The notes: generated from the sequence alone by a model not told the origin. 64,000 nt of DNA from Bradyrhizobium australiense (GCF_013114825.1 NZ_JAAVLX010000005.1:372001-436000); one strand, 5' to 3'; shown: positions 1 through 9,904, counted from the stretch's first letter. Made by a program: numbers and translations.

Positions 1-250
1 CCCGACGGAGGTGCGGACACCTCGCTGGATCGGCTTTCTGGTGAGTTCAGCCAACCAGCGCTCGGCCTGATGGATCCATGACGCGGACGTCAGCGTAACA
101 TAGACATGATAATGAGGCCGGCGGGCGAGCCATGCTTTGATCTTGGGCGTCTTGTGGGTGGCGTAGTGATCGATGACGATATGGACATCCAGCCCTTCAG
201 GAACTTGAGCATCGATCTCTTCTTGAGAAAGTGGCGGGAAACAGCCTGGA
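1..250 (-). mobile_element. IS630-family transposase, C-terminal fragment
   Basis: The minus strand reads in one frame as the end of an IS630-type DDE transposase. It has the VIDHYATHKTPKIKAW block, where the second catalytic acidic residue sits, then a WIHQAERWLAELT block and a KPIQRGVRTSV tail. The N-terminal half is absent upstream and the frame runs off the window start, so this is a partial copy. No terminal inverted repeat is visible. Confidence 0.8.
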
Positions 251-764
251 ATCGTTTGTCACCGAGCGGTTCACCAAAGGCGGAGATTATTGGCTCCGGC
301 GCGATCTCGAATCCCATTCGGGAAGCGTTCTATGCCGCTGATTGAGGTTCGACACCCAGCGCTCTTCTGATCACGATCGTCGGATCTGCCCCGCGAGGCT
401 GACACGTCCGAGTTAGGCCATGAGCATCGGTCGAAGGCCAGCATCAACACTGTCCGATTCACCCCAGAGAGTGTTGCAAAAGTCGAAAGTCGCAAGGCTC
501 AGGAATTTTCACGAAAGCACCAAGCAGCGAGCGATCGCTGATCGTATGACCTCACTCGCGTTATTAAAGTCGCCTGTGAAATTTTGCGTGACGCCGTGAG
601 GTCCCTCACATTTTGTATACGGAATTCGCGCCCACGGCCCGCAGAATTGTGGTCATCGGCGAAAATCGACTTTTGCAACACAATCCCCCAGAAAGCGGAC
701 CGCGCGTCGTTGGTGATGGTCTTCGGCTTGGGGCCAAGAGCGGGCATTCAGCTCGCTCCTAGCC
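251..764. other. intergenic, no recognisable gene
   Basis: Only short overlapping frames on both strands are present and none resembles a family I know. It lies between the IS630 fragment and a hypothetical gene and is probably insertion-sequence debris. Confidence 0.5.
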
Positions 765-1247
765 CTAATCGCGGGGGCCCTGCCGCGGCTGAGGATTGTT
801 GGCGGGGTTGGTATCGTACTTCGATATCCGCGTAATGAGCCCGCTAGTGGTGAGCGGTTGCAAGTCCGCCTCCAGCGCGTCGGCAATCTCCTTGGCATAG
901 ATCTTCCGCTCGTCTACGTAGAGCGCAAAGGACTTCAAATACTTTTCCTTCTTCGCTGCATTCTCGATCGTCGCCTTTGTCCACTGGTAGAGCGGATAGT
1001 TTTCGACGCCGTGCTCTTCTGCTGCGGCGACATACTCCGCAAAGGCATCGAACTGGCATTTCGGTGCAGCGCGATGCTTGGCAAGAATATCGAACAGCGG
1101 TGCCAGTGCCGGAACACGGAGTTTTCGGCCTACCGATTCCGCCGTAGCGGAATCATTCACGTCGAACCTAACCTGATACTGCCAGTGAGAAGCCACGCTA
1201 TGCTCGCCTTCTGGTCGCACCCGATTTCCTCCTTTTTGCCATCGCAA
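765..1247 (-). CDS. hypothetical protein, 160 aa
   Basis: I do not recognise the family. The frame codes a soluble mixed protein with no signal peptide or membrane segment. A central helical stretch is rich in Ala and Glu (about residues 45-95), and a Lys-rich segment follows (about 95-115). The composition looks like a real alphaproteobacterial protein, and no rival long frame on the opposite strand looks better. The first Met is at 1247. The first 20 residues are Arg/Gly-rich, so the true start may lie a little further in. It lies downstream of the TauD-like gene on the same strand, separated by a broken thioesterase. Confidence 0.5.
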   Translation of the reverse strand: MRWQKGGNRVRPEGEHSVASHWQYQVRFDVNDSATAESVGRKLRVPALAPLFDILAKHRAAPKCQFDAFAEYVAAAEEHGVENYPLYQWTKATIENAAKKEKYLKSFALYVDERKIYAKEIADALEADLQPLTTSGLITRISKYDTNPANNPQPRQGPRD

Positions 1248-1313
1248 GGCGCTACCGCTTCCTCACGAGAAGGTGTATCACAAGCTGGCCGCAATGTCAG
1301 GCCGACCGTTGGG

Positions 1314-1589
1314 TTAGTAGCTCCTCGTTTCAAGGCTCTCGTTGGACGAACGAACGTCGATCACCACCGGTTAAATGCCGCTGCCGATCTCCTCTATGCC
1401 ATCACTTGCCGGCACCTTGAACTCAACTCGCTGTCCCTCGAGGTTGATTACCTCGGCCGTAGCGCACACGTGGTAGCCTACAGGCGTGGCGGCGCAGTGC
1501 TGTACGTCTACTGCAGCGCCGACCGCGCTCTTGATGAGGCTCGCGAAAATCAGATCTTCGTCAGATCCGCGCTGGCCGTTTGACCTCAA
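1314..1589 (-). pseudogene. FlK-like thioesterase fragment, broken
   Basis: The frame contains the TPVGYHVCATAEV stretch, then LEGQRVEFKV and a DGIEEIGSG block. This is the typical C-terminal half of hotdog-fold fluoroacetyl-CoA-type thioesterases. An in-frame TAA follows EIGSGI, exactly where intact members continue with a GTHER motif. The frame then resumes as PVVIDVRSS to a second stop at 1314. The N-terminal third is also missing, since the frame opens with a TTG that overlaps the stop of the TauD-like gene. I read it as a truncated, nonsense-mutated remnant. Confidence 0.6.
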
Positions 1590-2575
1590 CTAGTACAAGC
1601 AGCGAACGCGGGAGCATGGTCCATAACGGCCGGATCTCCGTGAATGTGCGAGCGCGTCATGGGCGGCTGCTTGGTGACCTTTACGCGCGTTACACTGCAC
1701 CGGCCATCAATGCTGACGGGCACGTCACCCTCGATGGTGGCGCGACGAACGACGCGATGCTGGTCGCCGTAATCATTGACAGCATAATGGTGCGTGGCGC
1801 GGTTATCCCAGATCGCGACATCGCCCTCCCTCCAGTTCCAGCGCACGGTGTTTTCGGGCGCGGTGATATGAGACTGGAATATATCAAGCAGCTTTTGGCC
1901 GTCATATTTGGGGATGCCAAGAAAACGCTGTACCAAAGCGCCGAGCACTAGCGTCCGCTCTCCGGTCTCGGGGTGGACACGCACGACGGGATGCTCGGTT
2001 TCGAAGATGGTTCTGGTGAAGACCTCGTCAAAATGCTTCTTATCGACCTCACGGACTCGGGCCATTCCGGCATAGTCAAAGACGTTGCTGTGAACGGCCC
2101 AGAGCTCGTCTGCAAGCCGTTGCAGCGGTGGCGGCAGATCGAGATAAGCCGCCGCGGTGTTCGACCAGACCGTATCGCCGCCGAATAATGGGATCACTAC
2201 GGCCCGCAGCACCAAAATCTTGGGATAGGCATCGGCGAAGGTCCCATCGGCGTGCCACACATCGGCCCGGCCCCCACCGCGAGCGGAGTCAAGCTCGAGG
2301 AGCGATGCCGTTCCCTTGGCAACGCCAAGCATCGGATGCGGCACCAGCTTCCCGAAACGGGCAGCAAATCGCTCCTGCTCGGCGTCACCGAGATGACTTT
2401 GGTCGCGGAAGAAGATCACCTTGTGGTCGAGCAGCAAGCGGTTCATTGCAGCGATCGTCTCGTCCGGCAAATCGCTCGAGAGCTTGATATTTCTGATTTC
2501 GGCGCCGATGCGCGCTGCGCGTTTGACGATATCGGTACGCGGAATGGCATTCTCGATCAAGGTCGTTTCGCTCAT
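1586..2575 (-). CDS. TauD/TfdA-family Fe(II)/2-oxoglutarate dioxygenase
   Basis: This 329-residue protein belongs to the taurine/alkylsulfonate dioxygenase family, which oxidises a substrate using Fe(II), O2 and 2-oxoglutarate in the cytoplasm. The iron facial triad is visible: His-x-Asp in VWHADGTF and the distal His in RATHHYAVNDY. The 2-oxoglutarate-binding Arg follows in the RVVRR stretch. Length is slightly above the usual 280-300 because of a C-terminal tail of about 35 residues. The start ATG forms an ATGA overlap with a weak upstream ORF. A near-perfect sigma-54 promoter faces this gene about 430 bases upstream. Substrate cannot be told from sequence; a sulfonate or an alkyl ester is only a family guess. 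Confidence 0.85.
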   Translation of the reverse strand: MSETTLIENAIPRTDIVKRAARIGAEIRNIKLSSDLPDETIAAMNRLLLDHKVIFFRDQSHLGDAEQERFAARFGKLVPHPMLGVAKGTASLLELDSARGGGRADVWHADGTFADAYPKILVLRAVVIPLFGGDTVWSNTAAAYLDLPPPLQRLADELWAVHSNVFDYAGMARVREVDKKHFDEVFTRTIFETEHPVVRVHPETGERTLVLGALVQRFLGIPKYDGQKLLDIFQSHITAPENTVRWNWREGDVAIWDNRATHHYAVNDYGDQHRVVRRATIEGDVPVSIDGRCSVTRVKVTKQPPMTRSHIHGDPAVMDHAPAFAACTS

Positions 2576-2835
2576 GGATGTTCCAGTCTTTGCGGTTTCT
2601 TCACCAAACGAACGTATTCAGCTGCGACCCGGAATCGGTGAACGCTAGATTGGTAATCATCAAAATCCGCGGCAATCGGCCGGTTGGTGCGCTGTTCGTA
2701 CGACGCAAAATCGGCCACGCACCTATCGCAGCTGATCCGTACCCATTTTCGATGGGATGCGCCTGAAACTCGCCGGTGCCCCCTGCCTCCGTGCAGCATT
2801 AGCTTGATTGAGGATCGACAATCCCGCAGGTTCAA
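2572..2835 (-). CDS. possible small protein upstream of the dioxygenase, 87 aa
   Basis: This basic ORF contains one CxxC pair (ISCDRC) and ends with a TGA that overlaps the dioxygenase ATG (ATGA), which suggests translational coupling. The start codon would be TTG at 2835, or an internal ATG 12 codons later. No family is recognised. Its main support is position: it lies between a sigma-54-type promoter and the dioxygenase. It could be a chance frame. Confidence 0.25.
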   Translation of the reverse strand: MNLRDCRSSIKLMLHGGRGHRRVSGASHRKWVRISCDRCVADFASYEQRTNRPIAADFDDYQSSVHRFRVAAEYVRLVKKPQRLEHP

Positions 2836-3008
2836 CTTCGAAAAGTCTCATCGAGACTGCCTTCGATCATTGGTTTGGTGAAACTTCTCTACTATCGCAG
2901 ATACGATCTCGTCCTTCTAAGAAGATACGAAGCGCCTGGTTTGCGGGCGGACGGCAGGTGACGTCACCCGGGTTTCAAGGCAGACCTCGCATTTAGCGAG
3001 TGATCTCC

Positions 3009-3024
3009 AGCAAGCACCGTGCCA
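3009..3024 (-). promoter_or_regulatory. sigma-54 (-24/-12) promoter facing the TauD-like gene
   Basis: On the minus strand the sequence reads TGGCACGGTGCTTGCT, a full match to TGGCACG-N4-TTGCW with the invariant GG and GC in place. Transcription would start near 2997 and run into the 2835-1586 region. No TGT-N10-ACA NifA site was found in the 200 bases upstream, so the activator is unknown. Confidence 0.6.
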
Positions 3025-3732
3025 GCCGCGAAAACGAGCCGCGAACGATTACCTGCCGGCAAGAGCGCCAAAGGAATCGCGAAAACCGGCGCGACGGTCA
3101 CCGGATTAGGCCGATAATTCGATCAGATAGTCGGCTAGCCCCGATGGCCAGCGCGCGCGAAGAAGCAGGGCCTAACGATACGTGAGGTCGAGCGCCTAGG
3201 TCGGCGCCAACGGCACAAGGACGCATGATCGTTAGGCATCCGTCCGGCTCAGCACGAGAGACGATAGTCATCAGATGACCTTCCATCTTTCAACATCAGA
3301 CACGTCGGGTTCAAGACGGAGGTGTCGGAGATCTGACAACCTGCAGCGTCGATGCAAAGGCATGCTGGCGGCTGCGCGTGTTTTCTCTCGTGAAGCAAGG
3401 CACACACCAAATTCCGGCACCATCGCGGCACCCCTGATCTCGATGTGGTGGCACCTGTCATTCCTGAGCTGCTCCGGCGATAGCCGACCGCCCGATGCGC
3501 GTAGACCCAGATCGAGTTACGGGTGCTGGTCGACAATACCGCCGGCGCATCGTTTGCAGCTCTCCGCGAGTGATCGAAAATCCTGTCACGAGAACATCGC
3601 GGTTCACGTTTGCGAGGTTACATTCTCAGGGAGAAGAGGACCGTGACCCCGCCTCGCTGCTAGTGTTCTGTCCCGCAAGTTCGTAGCATGGTTATTGCAT
3701 GAGTTCCGGGTATCCCGATGAAGGAGATACCG
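3025..3732. other. intergenic, no recognisable gene
   Basis: Several short frames overlap on both strands without family resemblance. The stretch just before 3733 may hold the outer end of the IS630 remnant that follows, but I could not define a terminal repeat. Confidence 0.4.
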
Positions 3733-4190
3733 ATGCGCACCGGACGGGAAGGCGATGCTGACGATTTCGAGCGACGAAGACACGCAGCTCACGGCCATAA
3801 CACGGTCGCGCTCGCTGTCGCGGCGCTGACGCAGCGAACAGAGATCGTGCTGGCCTGCCAACGTGAGCCGAGCAACATCGTCTTGGCGACGCGGCTAGGT
3901 GGTCGGCCCAATAGGATCGGCAAACGACCCAATCGCTTTATCGCCAATCGAATCGCCGATCATCTACGATGAGACGCGTACCAGCGGAGCCCGCGCGGTT
4001 GAGGGTGAGGCTGTGGCTGATCAGCAAGACACTGCTCGCAGGCCCAAAGCCGCAATCCATTGGACCGTGCGCCGATCTAAAGGGACGGACATTGCCAAAA
4101 GCACCGTTCATCGCCTGTTCCAACTCTCCGGTTTGCGGCCTCACTGTACCCGCAGCTTTAAACCCTCGACCGATGCTTTTTTGTCGAGAA
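3733..4190 (+). mobile_element. IS630-family transposase, degraded N-terminal half
   Basis: Reading across frames gives the start of an IS630-type helix-turn-helix transposase. It runs from MRTGRE through RTEIVLACQREPSN, RPNRIGKRPNRF and IHWTVRRSKG to STVHRLFQLSGLRPH and SFKPSTD. At least one frameshift falls near 3900, and the DDE domain is missing downstream. This is an old inactive copy, not the source of the fragment at the window start, which is the other half on the other strand. Confidence 0.75.
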
Positions 4191-4217
4191 GTCCCGCTTC
4201 CGGAAGATTGGAAGGCG

Positions 4218-4418
4218 ATGGAGGAGATTGCTCGCATGAGTGAGAAGGGCGATGACGCGGCCGCCATCGAGGAGCTGCTCCAATTGCTGATCGACATCCT
4301 ATCGTCAGCAACTCGGCTTCCGCGCGGCCCAGAAAGCGATGCAGCGTTACTGCAGATAGGGGAACTTCAAAAAAGTGTAGGCGTGGTCCTGCTGAAGCGG
4401 TTTTACGATAAAGCATAG
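4218..4418 (+). CDS. possible small protein, 66 aa
   Basis: A short acidic, leucine-rich helical ORF (AIEELLQLLIDILSS) begins at an ATG directly after the IS630 remnant. It has no recognised family. The start is internal to a longer frame that belongs to the transposase debris. It may be the surviving end of a larger gene or chance coding. Confidence 0.25.
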   Translation: MEEIARMSEKGDDAAAIEELLQLLIDILSSATRLPRGPESDAALLQIGELQKSVGVVLLKRFYDKA

Positions 4419-5981
4419 CGAGCTCCCATTGCCGTGGGGCAGGACGGACAATCTGCTTCAACTTACGACGGAGCCGCCTAAGGCCCGCAGCGAGATGTCG
4501 GATCTCGCTTGGCGCTGATGACTCCAGGCGAATCTATACCCACCCCATCCAAATCGTTACAGTTAGCAATCTCGGCGAAGCACAGTGATGGAGCGCGCAG
4601 CTTCGGCACGGAGGCGCACATCAGAGTCGAGCTCTTGGGCTGCCGCGAGACTTGGCATCGCTGCACTTCACGTGCCAGCGTGGTGAAGACGTGAAGAAAA
4701 TGCAAGGGGCTATCCGCCGAAAGGCGAGAATGCGCAACAGCTCCCATACTTCCTCCGCGGTCCAGTAAGGGGCCGCGATATGCGGCAGAAAGTGCGCTGG
4801 TTGCGAGCGGCTTGATAAATGGGGCCCATAACCAGGCAGACCTTGAAGGGAGCACATTGCATATCGCGCACAACGTTCTGTTCGGATTTTAGCTTCTAGA
4901 CACTCGTGCTGAAGCACCATCGGCTATTTTGTTTCAGGGGAGGGTGAGAGATAGGACAATGCAAGCGCTAAGCGTCTGCGGACTACCGGCGCGGCCGTAA
5001 AGTTCTGAACGCCGCCGAGCGGCGGCGGTTTGCTAGGAGCCGCTACTCGGGTCGCTCCGAAATCGGTCGGTTGTGCCGCCCTTTTCACTCAGCGGCAACA
5101 AGACCTCCGAAATCTTTCTATCGGTACCGGCCGCATTGAACTCGATAGCTGCATCGTAAACTGTCCCGACGCTCAAACGCCTCAAGCCCGGTACGCGAAA
5201 AAGCCCGGTACTTTCCACCATGTGTGCTGTGATGATGCCGCTCGATTACGCGCTCATAAAGAGGCCCACCGCCCGGATCGAGTAGTGCATCGAGAAGCTT
5301 GCTGAGGCTGTCGAACCCGTGATCTTACGGGGCTATCACGGCTGCAGCACGGCCGACGCCGGCATTTATCACCGTGAGGAACTTCGCACGAACGACCGCG
5401 GGGTGATGACCGAAAGATTGCGGCTCATCACCGATGGCGAGCAGTCCAATCGCAAAGAACTCTTCGATTTCTTACAGCATATATTACAAAATCCGAACGT
5501 GCGCACTGTCGTGCTTTACGGGTCCTACCATGACGATGGAATCGGTCCTTGAAGAAGCTCTTGCAGGCCCGAACAGCACTCTCGCAGCGGCAGTCTCCGG
5601 CAGCCCTGACCAAGAGAGTTGAGGAGGCGGACAGCTTAATCGAGCCGGCTGTGCTTTACCAAACATCAATTCTCAACGTGCGGGTTTTTGGCCAAATTCA
5701 TAAAGCTGAAGCGAGGCGAGCAAGTTCGGTTAGCTAGTGCAACGGAGGACTGGCCGGATGGCTTCATCGGAGACCTCGTAGGTGATGCAGGCCGGCCGCA
5801 AGCAAGGTGACGAATAGCGAACGAAGAATGTCAATAAAAGAGCCCGATCGCCAAGAATTGCTGACGAGTTGCGCGTGAGGCCGAGGTCCTCATCGACCTT
5901 GTGGTATGGCGAAGCGCGCGGTTCCGCGGGCCGCGCTCACAAATCAGACCCGAAGTTTGAGCAGACTGCGTGCTCATCGTC
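4419..5981. other. 1.5 kb with no recognisable gene
   Basis: Only short frames of 60-130 codons are present, overlapping on both strands, with Cys/Arg/Ser-rich translations typical of shadow frames. The frame at 5319-5552 (plus) is the least improbable, but I cannot assign it to a family. I see no RNA gene or repeat here. Confidence 0.5.
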
Positions 5982-6488
5982 TCATGCGCTGGCTCCGCCG
6001 CGATGCTTATCCAGTGCGGTATCAAGGCACCTGATCAAGGTCTGTCCGGCAAAGGGCTTGGCCAGGAAGCAAATTGCTCCGGCGCTCAGCGCGCGCGCGC
6101 GAACGCGATCATCGGGAAAGGCAGTGATGAAAATGAACGGTGCACGGTAACCTTGAGCCCGCATATGTGTCAGCAGGTCCAAGCCGCTCATAATCGACAT
6201 CTGCACATCCGCAATCACACACGATGTTCCGTTCAGGTGGGGCGAGCGCAAGAACTCCTCGGCCGACACAAATGTATGAACGATATAGCCGCGGGACTTC
6301 AAAAGATTATCTATCGCAGCACGTACCGATCCGTCGTCATCGACGATGGAAATGAGCGGAGGCGTGGACAAGACGATGCCCTCTAACGCGGGAAAGGCGC
6401 TTGCCGAAGCATAGTCGCCTGGACCAAGGGTGGGCTTGCGGGATGAAATTGTAAACTCATACTTAGGCTTATTCGGGCTGGTTGGCAC
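5982..6488 (-). CDS. receiver-only response regulator (FixJ/NodW-type receiver)
   Basis: A single CheY-like receiver domain has the acidic pair in SIVDDDGSVR, the phospho-acceptor Asp in CVIADVQMS, the Thr/Ser region at FIFITAF and the conserved Lys in FLAKPF. There is no output domain, so it probably acts as a phosphate sink or a diffusible partner. The longest frame begins at a GTG at 6488, overlapping the end of the nodW-like gene by 20 bases. An alternative TTG start at 6371, preceded by GAGGG, would give a compact 129-residue protein starting just before the domain. It is third in a nodV-nodW-like operon, so the NodV-like kinase is its likely phosphodonor by context. Confidence 0.8.
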   Translation of the reverse strand: MPTSPNKPKYEFTISSRKPTLGPGDYASASAFPALEGIVLSTPPLISIVDDDGSVRAAIDNLLKSRGYIVHTFVSAEEFLRSPHLNGTSCVIADVQMSIMSGLDLLTHMRAQGYRAPFIFITAFPDDRVRARALSAGAICFLAKPFAGQTLIRCLDTALDKHRGGASA

Positions 6489-7143
6489 AAATTCCGAGGG
6501 TCTCAGCCATTCTGATTAAATCGGCCAGCGACCGTGCCCCCATTTTCTTCATCACTCGTCCGCGATAGATCTTGACGGTAATTTCGGCGAGCTCGAGCTC
6601 TGCCGCTACTTGTTTGTTCATAAGGCCAGCAGCGACCAGTTTCATCACTGCCTGTTCGCGAGGGCTTAACGTCTCGAACAAGGATTGCAGGTTCGCAACT
6701 GTCTTCTCAACCTCCCGCCTCTTGCGATCCCGTTCGGTCGCGGCGACGACGGCGTCAAGCAGCTCCTGATCGCGGAACGGTTTGGTAAGAAAATCGACCG
6801 CTCCACCTTTCATGGCCTTGACGCTCATTGGAATGTCGCCGTGGCCAGTGATGAAAATAATCGGAATGTGAAGGTTCAACTTGGCTAGCTCGGTCTGCAG
6901 CTCGAGGCCGCTCAATCCCGGCAGCCTGACGTCAAGGACGAGGCAGCTGGCAACCTCCGGAAGCTTGCCTTGCAGCATTTCCTTGGCCGATCCGAACGCA
7001 GCAACGTCCAAGTTCACCGATCGAAAAAGATTCGAGAGCGAACGACGTATTGAGACGTCGTCGTCGATCACGAACACGATCGCCCTTCCGCTGGGCTCCT
7101 CGGCCTTCACGCCTTGGTGCGGCGAGTCGGAGAGCCCGGTCAC
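6469..7143 (-). CDS. nodW: NodW-like response regulator
   Basis: This 224-residue protein has a FixJ-family layout. The receiver (about residues 20-135) has VFVIDDDVS, the phospho-acceptor in CLVLDVRLPG, FITGHGD and the Lys in FLTKPF. A linker and a LuxR-type helix-turn-helix (about 155-215) follow, beginning LSPREQAVMKLVAAGLMNKQ. NodW of Bradyrhizobium activates nod genes in response to plant isoflavonoids when phosphorylated by NodV. The start is a GTG inside a GTGA overlap with the kinase stop, so translation is coupled. The close paralogue NwsB cannot be excluded from sequence reading alone, hence moderate certainty on the symbol. Confidence 0.75.
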   Translation of the reverse strand: MTGLSDSPHQGVKAEEPSGRAIVFVIDDDVSIRRSLSNLFRSVNLDVAAFGSAKEMLQGKLPEVASCLVLDVRLPGLSGLELQTELAKLNLHIPIIFITGHGDIPMSVKAMKGGAVDFLTKPFRDQELLDAVVAATERDRKRREVEKTVANLQSLFETLSPREQAVMKLVAAGLMNKQVAAELELAEITVKIYRGRVMKKMGARSLADLIRMAETLGICANQPE

Positions 7144-9734
7144 GACACGACCTCTTTATGCAACGGCAGGACGAATTGAAACGTCGCGCCCGGCTCTTGC
7201 TTGCGAGCGATCGATAGGCTCCCGCCGTGAGCCTCCACAATCGAACGGCAGATCGAAAGCCCCATTCCAAGGCCGCTTGATTTAGTGGTGAAAAAGGGAT
7301 TGAACACGCGATCCTCGTCGTCCTCGGTGATCCCGATACCGCAATCAGTCACGGCGAGGTGCACGCGTCCCATATCATCTTCGGATGACTGAATCACCAG
7401 TTCGCGCGGCCGGTCCCTGACCGCTTGCATGGCCTCAATCCCATTCATCACTAGATTTGTGATCACCTGTTGCAGTTGAACCCGGTCACCCAGGATCAGG
7501 GGGAGGGCCGGCGCCAACTCGGTCCGCAACGAGACCTGATGGCTGACCAGCTCGCGTGTCAATAGCGCGATTACCTCCTTGACGATGTCATTGATATCAA
7601 CCGGCGCCATCTCGACCTCGCCTTTCTTCGCAAGCGCGCGGATGCGGCGGATCACCTCGCTCGCTCGGATCCCGTCCTCGATGATCCACTCCACTGAGCA
7701 GCGCGCCGCGGAAAGATCAGGAGTTTCGCGACCAAGCCAACCCAGACAAGCCTCGCCATTGGTGACAATGGCGGCGAGCGGCTGGTTTATCTCGTGGGCG
7801 ATGGAGGTTGTCAGTTCGCCCAGCGTCGTCACGCGCGTCACGTGCGCGAGCTCTGCCTGCGCTTTCCGCAGTTCTCGTTCGGCCTGATCTGCGCGGATCG
7901 TTGCGGTGATGTCGGTGCTGACGCCGCGATAGCCAAGGAAATTGCCGTCAGCATCAAAGAATGGCTTGCCGCTGGTCCGGACGTAAATTGTAGATCCCAT
8001 CTGGGTATCGGTGCGATAGATGAAATCGCGAAATGGAAGACGTGCATCGAGTGTCGCCCGATGCTGCCGCCACTTCTCGGGTTCTGCTTCGACATCGCGC
8101 GCTATTTCCCAGCGAAGCAGGCCGATGACCTCTGTGGCCGGAATGCCTACTGCGTTGGTGTGCTCCGATAAAAGGGTGACCCGGTGGTCCGGCCCGGTCT
8201 CCCAGAGCCAGTCGGAGGCGGTTTCGGCGTAGTCGCGAAAACGCTGCTCGCTTTCGCGTAACGCAGCAAGAGCCTTTTCCAGTAGTTCCCTGGCCGCATG
8301 TTGCTCGGTGACATCCATATGCGTTCCGATGAGCTCGCTGACGTGGCCATCGCTGCCGACCACGGCGTGCGCAACGGAATGTATGCGCCTTATCGCGCCA
8401 TCTGGAAGAAGGATTCGGAAATCATATTCGAAATGCCCTCCTTTGTCTTCGATAGCCTGGCGCGGCACTTCCTGAAGCCGCGGCAAGTCGTCTGGATGGA
8501 TCCGCGACCGGATGGTCTCTATCGATACAGCCTGTTCCGGATCGAAGCCAAACAGACGATCGATTTCGGCGGAGCGATACACAAATTCGAGACGGTGGAC
8601 GTCCCAGGACCAACTGCCCGTGTGGCTGAGATGCTGGGCTTCGGCCAGATAGGCCTCGCTACGACGCAACTGCTGTTCCGCCTGCTTTGCAGCCGTGATG
8701 TCCGTCACTGCCCCGACAAACTCGATATCACCAGAGGCGTTTCTGAAGGCTCGTACCACCGCGTGGAGGTGCTTCACCGAGCCGTCCGGCATCAGCAGTC
8801 GGTATTCGTGCTCGAAATCCTCTTCGTTTTGGAGCGCTCGTTCGATGGTCTCTCGCACGGCAGCCCGATCTTCTGGATGGGTTCGATCAACGACGAGTTG
8901 CGGCGTCGGTTCGGTCGACGGATCGTATTGGAAAATACGAAACGTCTCCTTTGACCAGTGGACCTCGCCGGTGGCGACGTTCCAGCCGAAGCTGCCGGTG
9001 CGGCTCAATTCCTGCGCCTGGGCCAGATGGGCTTCGCTCCGCCGCAGGGCAGTTTCCGTCCGCTTTCGCTCGGTGATATCTTCGCAGGCGATAAGGACGA
9101 CGAGCTTGTCTTCTGCCCACTGCATGGCTTTGGCGTTTTCGCGCACCCACAGCACTGAGCCATCCTTCCTGATCTTCTGGATCTCCCAAGTGTGCGATTG
9201 GCCGACCGTTTTTATGCACAGCCCGACGCGCTCGCGAACAAACGGACGATCTTCTTCCAGAAATACCTTCAGAACGGAATGCCCGACAAGCTCCGAGGGC
9301 GCATAGCCGAGCTGTGTTGCGCCAAACGTATTGACGTTCAGGACCGTTCCGGTGGGGTTGACCATGAAGTGCATGACCGGATTATGCTCGAAAATTTCGC
9401 GCCACTGTTTCTCGCGGTCGCGCAACTCAGCCTCGCTGCGCCGGAGCCTGGCTGCGGCCTCAAGCGCAACCTCCCTTTCTCGGCGGACTTTTCCAATCAG
9501 GTGCGTTCCGACAATTGAGGCAACAAGGAAGGCCACAACCACAGGAAGATCCCGCGGATCGTCGAGATTGAAAGTGGGCGGCGCAAAGAAGTAGGCCAAA
9601 GCAGCGAATGGCAAGATGAAAAGCGTGGCAGAGGGGATGAAGCTGCCCATCAGAGAAAACACCAATATCATTTCCAAATAGCCGAACGCCGTCGCGGCGA
9701 ACTGGGTGTGAAGGTACAACGAAGTTAGCGTCAT
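7140..9734 (-). CDS. nodV: NodV-like multi-PAS sensor histidine kinase
   Basis: This 864-residue kinase is the likely partner of the adjacent NodW-like regulator. The N-terminus (about residues 1-85) has three to four hydrophobic membrane segments. A coiled region and four PAS/PAC repeats follow (about 110-620), each closing with a DITE/DIT-type motif. A HisKA domain has the phosphorylated His in SIAHEINQPL, and the HATPase domain shows NLVMNGIEA (N box), DCGIGI (G1) and GLGMGLS (G2). I place the start at ATG 9734, with CTGGAG just upstream; the frame also opens one codon earlier at TTG. Family knowledge: NodV senses isoflavonoids in soybean bradyrhizobia. NwsA is the close alternative. Confidence 0.75.
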   Translation of the reverse strand: MTLTSLYLHTQFAATAFGYLEMILVFSLMGSFIPSATLFILPFAALAYFFAPPTFNLDDPRDLPVVVAFLVASIVGTHLIGKVRREREVALEAAARLRRSEAELRDREKQWREIFEHNPVMHFMVNPTGTVLNVNTFGATQLGYAPSELVGHSVLKVFLEEDRPFVRERVGLCIKTVGQSHTWEIQKIRKDGSVLWVRENAKAMQWAEDKLVVLIACEDITERKRTETALRRSEAHLAQAQELSRTGSFGWNVATGEVHWSKETFRIFQYDPSTEPTPQLVVDRTHPEDRAAVRETIERALQNEEDFEHEYRLLMPDGSVKHLHAVVRAFRNASGDIEFVGAVTDITAAKQAEQQLRRSEAYLAEAQHLSHTGSWSWDVHRLEFVYRSAEIDRLFGFDPEQAVSIETIRSRIHPDDLPRLQEVPRQAIEDKGGHFEYDFRILLPDGAIRRIHSVAHAVVGSDGHVSELIGTHMDVTEQHAARELLEKALAALRESEQRFRDYAETASDWLWETGPDHRVTLLSEHTNAVGIPATEVIGLLRWEIARDVEAEPEKWRQHRATLDARLPFRDFIYRTDTQMGSTIYVRTSGKPFFDADGNFLGYRGVSTDITATIRADQAERELRKAQAELAHVTRVTTLGELTTSIAHEINQPLAAIVTNGEACLGWLGRETPDLSAARCSVEWIIEDGIRASEVIRRIRALAKKGEVEMAPVDINDIVKEVIALLTRELVSHQVSLRTELAPALPLILGDRVQLQQVITNLVMNGIEAMQAVRDRPRELVIQSSEDDMGRVHLAVTDCGIGITEDDEDRVFNPFFTTKSSGLGMGLSICRSIVEAHGGSLSIARKQEPGATFQFVLPLHKEVVS

Positions 9735-9904
9735 CAACTCCAGCGGGAAAAACTGGTCGCTGAGCGTCCGAACTTGAACTTATTAAGCTGGTTACGCATC
9801 ATCCTAAACTATCGAAAGGAGCTGGAGAACTATACGAATGTTTTACCTCGACCTCGCGCAGTAGCTAGCGCTAGCATTATCATGCCTCGGCACAATTAAG
9901 TCAT

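Noticed and set aside
2640..2665. TTGGTAATCATC as a possible inverted nod box
   Set aside because: Only the TTGGTA end matches; the rest of the box is absent.
4664..4680. Possible minus-strand sigma-54 promoter with CGTGCCA
   Set aside because: The -12 half reads GTGCA instead of TTGCA and no gene lies downstream on that strand.
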